64,000 nucleotides of DNA, taken from NCBI RefSeq assembly GCF_000208745.1, contig NC_030854.1:19164731-19228730 (forward strand), in the 5' to 3' direction. The DNA is from Theobroma cacao (Eukaryota > Streptophyta > Magnoliopsida > Malvales > Malvaceae). The notes below the pieces were generated by a model that worked only from the letters and a program-made list of their open reading frames with translations, did not search any database and was not told the DNA's origin. Positions 58,209 to 64,000 of the stretch are shown in pieces. Position 1 is the stretch's first letter. Every line of letters starts with the position of its first letter. Both the position numbers and the translations under genes were made by a program.

Positions 58209-58209
<1 letters not shown>
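55358..58209. mobile_element. Solo LTR (about 2.85 kb), right arm of inverted pair
   Basis: Reverse complement of 47187-50061 with very few differences over the stretches compared (for example GGCACGATAAACCCCGTTAT, CAACGTGTAACACCGTC). Starts TGTCAAGCCCAACTC and ends CCGGGTCATGACA. The flanks ATATA and TTTAT do not match; the right flank is a (TA)n microsatellite, which may have eroded the target duplication. Confidence 0.85.
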
Positions 58210-58247
<38 letters not shown>

Positions 58248-58250
58248 AAT
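58210..58250. repeat. (TA)n microsatellite
   Basis: About 17 TA units directly outside the right solo LTR. Confidence 0.95.
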
Positions 58251-58889
58251 GAAATATAAATTCCAAGAATTATGTATGTTTTATCATCGTTTAGATGTTG
58301 GTTAAAGGCTTGCTAGGGATAGGTGGATTTACTCGTCTACCCCATGCAACGATCACAGACCTTTAGGTTTGGGTTATGACAGACACCTTTTATATTGTCT
58401 AGATAATAGGGATGATACCATTATTATCAGTTGAATACAACCATCTATTCTATTCAGTACTATTCTTCTTGAGTTAGGGCTCTACAAATATATAAGTTTT
58501 GTTAAATAAAGTTTGAGACTTGAATGGAGGTTTTATTACTTAGACATTGAAAGGTTGAAATTGATTATGTCCATTTCGTATATTGATTGGAAGAATTTAT
58601 AACATTTTATGGCCAGCTTTGTATCTAGAAATTGAGTACTTGGATAAGGGATGATTTAAACTTATGCTTTGGTTCAAATTTCTAAAAATTTTGCTGTAAA
58701 TCTAGAAATTTTTTAATAAGGTATCGATACCCTTTAAATAAGATTCGATACTAGGCTAATAGAATGGCCAGAATATTATTATGTGTTGAAAGTATTCATA
58801 CCTTTGAGAAAGGTATCGACACTTGAAAGTCAATAAGCTTTCTGTGTTAAAAGTATCAATACTTTTAGTATTTGTATCAATACCTAGTG
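58251..58889. repeat. LTR fragment with GGTATCGATACC-type words
   Basis: GGGTTATGACA at 58371 looks like an LTR end of the GGGTCRTGACA group. From 58720 to 58890 the word GTATCGATAC and variants (GTATCGACAC, GTATCAATAC) occurs about six times. Confidence 0.5.
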
Positions 58890-61690
58890 TGAAATTTCAC
58901 CTTGGTGTAAGATGTTAAGTTATGAAATTCTTAGGTGAGCATGTATGTCTCATGTTGTGAGCTTTTAAACTAAGTTTTAAACATGTAAAATTTTTTTTTT
59001 GAGATATTAAGAGGATTTGCAAAGTTTGGTGGGAAATGGAAGCCAAATGGATAAGTTTTTAAGCTTATTTTTGCTTATTGGACTCTATCTTTTGATAGAT
59101 GTTCCTCATCTATCAATGGATACAAACCTTGACAAGTTTTCAGGAAATGAAAGAACATCTATCAATTGATGTTCATAATATATTGATAGACAAGCCTATC
59201 TATCGATAGGTGCGCAACATCTATAAATAAAATAGAAACCTAAGAGCTTCTAAAATAATCTTAAAGGAAATATATCGATAGATGAACTCATCCATTAATA
59301 ACTGATGCCAATTTTTGAAAAAAATATGATGGTAGAAGGGTATGTTCACACCCTAAACTATTAATACCTCACTTTCCATTAGGGTTATAAGCTCTCAACT
59401 AATTTTCAAAGGTATTTTCTTGCTTTTCAAGCGCTCTTGGCCTATTTTTCACTCAAATCACTATTTTTGAAAGATTTAAGCTTAGTTTTGTGTTTTAAAA
59501 AGAAAGATAATATTTTTCACACTTGAAACCTTTAAATCTTGGGTTTTTAAATATGAAAATATTATGTATTGTTCCAGATTTATTGATTTCTACAAATTAA
59601 AAAACTTAGACAAATTTTCTCCTTGTTTGGAGCTCACTTAAGGTAAGGATGATGGAGTTATGAATTTTCTACACATGCATATTTGTAGAACAATGAACTT
59701 AAGTCTGTAAATTAGTTTTATAAGAATTCAAATAGATTCGAAAGAGCTTAGAATGCTTAGTACTCAATTCCTAGACTTATTATTGATGATAAGAGTTATT
59801 GAATGTTTAGGAACAATTGAAACTTTAAAGGAATTGCCAGAGTATATTTGTATTTTGTTAGAAAGATAAGCTTAAAGTAAAACTACCAAGAAGGGAGTGA
59901 ATTGGTTATTAAACAAAAATTCCTTTTTTTAAAAAATCTTTGAAAATGAAGCAAAAATATGAAAGAATGAAACAGCAAAATAGAGTATGGAACGAATAAG
60001 TAAAGAGCAGAATAATAAAGATTAGTAAAGAGTTTGAATCCACTATCAGGTTACCTTTTCAGCAAGGTCAGACGTAATGTTTAGAACATGCCTTTTGCAG
60101 GATCAAGTATAACCTCTATTAAGACACTACCTTTTTCAAGTTCAAGCACAAACTTTACACAAGATTCAACCTTTTAAAGGATCAAGCAAAATCCCTCTAT
60201 CTTTTACTTGGAGGTATAACCAATACAACAATTAATTCTAATGAATCTTTAACTCAAAACCTCTAAAAAGGTTGATAAAAAAGTTTAAGATAAAAAAGGT
60301 GAGAGCTTTATCAAGAATATGAATGATCAAAAAAGGTTTAAGCTCAAGAAGGATAAGCTGAAAGATAAAAATATGATCTTTAGGCTCTGGTATTGCTCAA
60401 AAATAGGAACTTTTGCTTATAGCTTTTTATTTTGTTTTTTCATTCATTTTTTCTTCAAAGATGATTCAAATTCTTTCAAATTCCTTCATAAATCCCTTCT
60501 TTAACATCTTCAAGGTAGGTATTTATAGCTTCTGAGATTTCTTGCAAGGAGGAGTGAAATTTGAAACATTTTTCGTACATTTCACCCAGCTTGCACAATT
60601 CTATCGCATATGTAAAATCGATTCTTTGCTGTTGAGTTGTCAGTTCTTCACAAAGTATGTATCTTTTTATCTTTAAAGAATCAATTCTTCTATTTTGAGG
60701 TGTTGATTCTTCTACAATTGTGTTCAAAGGTGACACCTTTGTAATCTTGGAGAATCAATTCTTTTTCCTAAAGGTGTTGGTTCTTCACTATGGTGTGGCA
60801 CCAAAATTTGAATTTAAGATTGATTTTTGTTGCTTCACTCTTGTCCAATTGTACCATCTCTTCCTTGGTCACTAAGTTTCTAATTTGTACTTTTGATGCT
60901 TCAAGAATCGATATATTCTCCATGTAAAATCAATTCTTTCTTCTTTGCATTTCTACCTTATGTATTTTATCTCTCTAGAATTAATTCTTTGTCTCTAAAG
61001 TGTCAGTTCTTCACAAATCCTAAAGTTTCTGTCTTTCAAGAACCGACTTCTTTTTTTCTCATAATAGATTCTTCACTGTTGATCTCTGCTTGAGAACTGA
61101 CTTCTCCTTCTCCAAAATCAATTCTTCCTATAATCAAAGAAATAGATTTTGCTTTCTTTTCATTAAGAATCAAGTCTTTTCTTTTGAGAATTTGATTCTT
61201 AGGCTGACACTTTGAATTTTAAAAATAAGAATTCTTTAAAAGATATTTCTTTAGGTTCAAGAGCATGATCATTCATATTTAATACATGTTCAAATAATCA
61301 TAGCATTTCAATAAATTCAACTTCAACACTTCTTTGAGGATTTTCTTCATATTCAAAAATATCTTCCATTCATTTTCAAAGCTCATTAAGTTCAATCAAT
61401 TTTGTCATGTCAAATCAAGAATAAAGCTAACATATTTGATTTCAGAGGTTGACTTTTCGAGATGAATGGGTACACAACTTTTGAAATTATTTAAGTGTGT
61501 AAAGTTGAAAGCATGGTTTAAACGATTTGATGGATTAATGATGAGCATGGTTTCCATAAATACTTTATTAATGAAAAATGTGACTGTGGATGAGAAAATG
61601 TTTTGGAAATGGTTTTCAAAACTATTATGTATTAGTAAATATCCTAATAGGTAGTAGTTTTCAACAAGAAGGGATAAGCCCTTTTAATAT
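58890..61690 (+). repeat. Dispersed repeat family C, copy 2, interrupted by a solo LTR
   Basis: Counterpart of 17668-19885. Contains TCTATCGATAGRT words at 59090-59300 and the ending GTTTTCAACAAGAAGGGATAAGCC at 61655. The family C sequence is continuous if 59856-61432 plus one TATTT is removed. Confidence 0.7.
59856..61432. mobile_element. Solo LTR nested in family C repeat, TSD TATTT
   Basis: Starts TGTTAGAAAGATAAGC and ends AATAAAGCTAACA: TG...CA with a 6-bp terminal inverted repeat TGTTAG/CTAACA. Flanked by exact TATTT duplications (59851-59855, 61433-61437). The part 60600-61200 is packed with AATCGATTCTT / AATCAATTCTTC words alternating with AGTTCTTCAC. Short ORFs are AT-rich and unsupported. 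Confidence 0.85.
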
Positions 61691-62978
61691 TTTGAAGAAT
61701 TCCATCGATTACTCTAGCCTCCAAGCTAGTATGGGTATGAGATATTAGTTGAGAAAGTGATTGCGTTTGATTAAAAATGAACTTGTATATGAGTATTGTG
61801 AATGTGGATTGAGAAGGTTGTGAGACCTTGACCTTTATAGACTCATAGTTAGTAAATTACGCGATGTCCCTAATCAAGGGTAATTTTGTCATTTCCTTAT
61901 TAAGCCCATAAAAGTAAGATTTTAAAAAAATATTATGGCCTAAGTAGGCCTAAGGCAAAAATGAATGATGAAATTAGGAGTAAAATGACAAGGAAACAAA
62001 AATTTTGATGATTTTCACGATAAGGGTAAAATGGTCATTTTTCACCTTGAGTTAGAATTTTAAGTTTTGTGAACTCGAGTATATTTAGACCATTATGGAC
62101 CTTGTCCCAGTGTCAAAAGAGCAAAAAGATTGCATAAAAGATAGGAGGAGAATAAGCTAATAATGTATACGGGCATTTTGGTAATTTAATTGGAGTGGAT
62201 AAGCTTGGGCTATAAATATCTTTTTCTTCCAGCAGCTTCTTGAATTTCCAGCAACTTCTTCTTTTCCTATCTCACGTTGCTTCCAACCTCCATGGAAGCT
62301 TGTATAATTTTCTCTCTCTAGCTTTAATTTTCATACCTTGGTGCCTTTGTTACTAGAATCCTTGTATTCTTTCACTCTCTCACTTCAAAACCCTTGATAA
62401 ATCTTAATTCCATACTTTCTCTCACTAGTTGGGCATTCTAGAGAGAGAAAGAGAGAATTACCCCATTTGTTTGGAAGCTATTGGAAGAGAATTCAACTAC
62501 AAAGCAACCCTAGGGTGAGTGATGAACTAAGCTTGGTTTTTTAGCTGTGGATAATAGCTAGTAATTGGGATTATGAGCTGTTTTATTGTTGAGGATGTTC
62601 ATTCATTTTATAATGATTAAGATAGTGAACATAGATAGCCATTTAAAGTAGCAATTGAAAGCTTGCTAAGGGATAGCTTTTAGGGTTTATAAGTATGAAT
62701 TGACACTAAGGTAATGTTAATTTGATGGTAAGTTCTAACAAAGCCCCATCACCCCAATTGGATCATTAGAGGAATTAAAGTCAGCTAAAGGCTCAACAAT
62801 ATACCGGTGAGTGAACTGCCTTCAAAACTTATTTTGGGGAATATAATGTATTTTCCACACATTTGAATGAATTATCAAGTTTTTCATAAAAACAAGTGCC
62901 TTGGGAACAAGCTTTTGCTAAATGGTTTTATGTTGTGATATGTGATTGCTATGGATTCATGCACTATTGCATTATGAT
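61691..62978 (+). repeat. Gypsy-like LTR sequence, 5' part
   Basis: Repeat-like: contains AAGGGTAATTTTGTCATTT and AAGGGTAAAATGGTCATTTTT phrases common in plant LTRs, a TATAAATATC at 62211 with a leader rich in CTTC, and AACCCTAGGGTGAGT at 62506 resembling a splice donor. No coding domain. Confidence 0.45.
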
Positions 62979-62979
62979 G

Positions 62980-63017
<38 letters not shown>
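62979..63017. repeat. (TA)n(TG)n microsatellite
   Basis: About 9 TA units followed by about 9 TG units. ORFs overlapping it on the minus strand are repeat by-products. Confidence 0.95.
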
Positions 63018-63029
63018 TGTGCATGATGA

Positions 63030-63250
63030 TTGATATTGTGTATGATGACTATAACCATGTGTGTGCATGATGTGGGGGATGCACATGCCAGTGATGATGG
63101 TGGCGTGAGAGATGGATGATGATAGTGCTTGTGTGCACGATGTGGGGGGATGTACACAATGGCATTGATTGTGCATGATGTGGAGGGGATGCACACGATG
63201 GCGCCGACTATGTGCATGATGTGAAGGGATGTACATGAGTCGGGTGTGAT
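63030..63250. repeat. Minisatellite-related block, second locus
   Basis: GTGCATGATGTGGGGGATGC and variants recur four times (63063, 63137, 63171, 63211), with the same order of flanking words as 36640-36740 (GCCAGTGATGAYGGTGG, GAGATGGATGRTGATA). It lacks the expanded 54-bp unit of the first locus. Confidence 0.8.
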
Positions 63251-63454
63251 TATGATGATATTGATATTTATCTATGTAATTATGCATATCTATACTTATG
63301 AAATGAAAGCTCATGAATATGATATATGATTGACATATATGTGAAATTTGATACATTGCATTTTGGGAATTTTCATGTGTCTTATGTTGATTTTGTTGGT
63401 TTAGTAGGATGGCCTTTTATTGAGTGAAGGGAAACCTTTTTCTTGGTGCTCTGT

Positions 63455-63925
63455 TTCTCGCTGTAGCAAGATTCATTTTCGCTACAGCGAGAAACTCTTG
63501 GGTTTTTAGAGGGTGGCTGGCCAGAAACTCGCTGCAGCGAGAAAATACTGTAGCATTCTCGCTACAGCGAGAATGAATCTCGTTGTAAGGGAGAATGAAT
63601 CTCGCTGTAGCGAGAAAGTTTCTGTCTTGGGGGTAGAAATTTTGCTGCAGCGAGATTCATTCTCGCTGCAGCGAAAAACTTTCTGTCTTGTCTCACATTT
63701 TGATCAATTGTTGGCCTATTTTTTGCTTTTTTGCTACCATATTTGAGCATGGATTTCCAACATTAAGGAATAAATGAATTAAGCTTAATATGAGGAGGTT
63801 TGGTGAGAAATCCTCAACCAATCAAGAAACCCTCGATTAATTGATAATTTAAATCAAGTGTTGCTGCAGCAAAAATTCATTCTCGCTGCAGCGTAGCTGC
63901 AGCGAGAATGCTTTTCCGTTGCAAC
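63455..63925. repeat. Array of palindromic CTCGCTGCAGCGAG words
   Basis: About twelve copies of TCTCGCTGYAGCGAGA or partial forms (for example at 63457, 63480, 63528, 63567, 63589, 63602, 63650, 63663, 63860, 63882, 63893, 63918). The consensus TCTCGCTGCAGCGAGA equals its own reverse complement. Copies are irregularly spaced and often joined by ATGAAT / ATTCAT. In the same LTR-like element as the preceding block. Confidence 0.85.
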
Positions 63926-64000
63926 AAGGACCCGTCATTTATTTGACCTGATTCGCATGAATGCTATTAAAGTTTTCACTCTCCAAATCTTTTGTTGAAC

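Noticed and set aside
47187..58209. A single complete LTR retrotransposon with LTRs at both ends
   Set aside because: The LTRs are inverted relative to each other and one has its own target duplication, so they are separate solo insertions.
63455..63925. CRISPR-like array of palindromic repeats
   Set aside because: Repeats vary in length and sequence, spacing is irregular, no cas genes, and the genome is a plant; it lies in an LTR.
1..64000. tRNA, rRNA, snoRNA or miRNA genes
   Set aside because: None could be recognised by eye; hairpins found were explained by transposon ends or palindromic words. A covariance-model scan would be needed to exclude them.

Overview
This is plant nuclear DNA, most likely a dicot. 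It is AT-rich, its genes are split by GT-AG introns, and it is full of degraded LTR retrotransposons, DNA transposons and a plastid-derived insert. The styles of LTR seen are ones I associate with Malvaceae such as cacao or cotton, but that is only an impression. It contains no bacterial-type operons.

Only two host genes can be supported. (1) Minus strand, 15768 down to 4210 and continuing off the left edge: a tandem-WW-domain protein of the PQBP1 type. Ten exons join with consistent phases. The last two introns are swollen by solo LTRs, a Mutator-like element, a hAT-like element and an assembly gap. (2) Plus strand, 25506-33895: FAD-dependent L-2-hydroxyglutarate dehydrogenase. Five coding pieces can be considered: four certain exons (420 aa) and one optional 45-nt in-frame cassette. 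Its last intron holds a Copia element in reverse orientation, itself hit by a LINE-type insertion, plus a foldback MITE.

Layout: 1-3900 decayed retroelement (Copia gag with zinc knuckle); 4210-15768 WW gene; 16400-17060 LTR-like stretch with about 17 copies of a GTATCRAGAC word; 17668-19885 repeat copy carrying a 790-bp hAT insertion; 19885-24545 the 3' part of a CACTA (En/Spm) element with a nested 1.5-kb solo LTR; 25506-33895 L2HGDH; 34700-35600 tandem repeat carrying TATA-like boxes; 36258-36600 remnant of a ClpD/ERD1-type chaperone gene; 36680-36945 a 54-bp minisatellite; 37836-39875 Copia remnant (pre-integrase, protease, primer site, LTR) abutting nuclear plastid DNA (ndhF, long palindrome, petD) at 39871-40820; 41760-46276 mostly unassigned; 46277 a CACTA terminus; 46549-46815 Ty3/gypsy integrase remnant; 47187-50061 and 55358-58209 a near-identical inverted pair of about 2.86-kb solo LTRs; 59856-61432 another solo LTR with exact target duplications; 61790-64000 an LTR with an array of palindromic 16-mers.

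The main interest lies in nested insertions that can be ordered from their target-site duplications, and in the fact that several unrelated-looking LTRs each carry their own repeated short, often palindromic, word. I found no convincing new enzymatic system.
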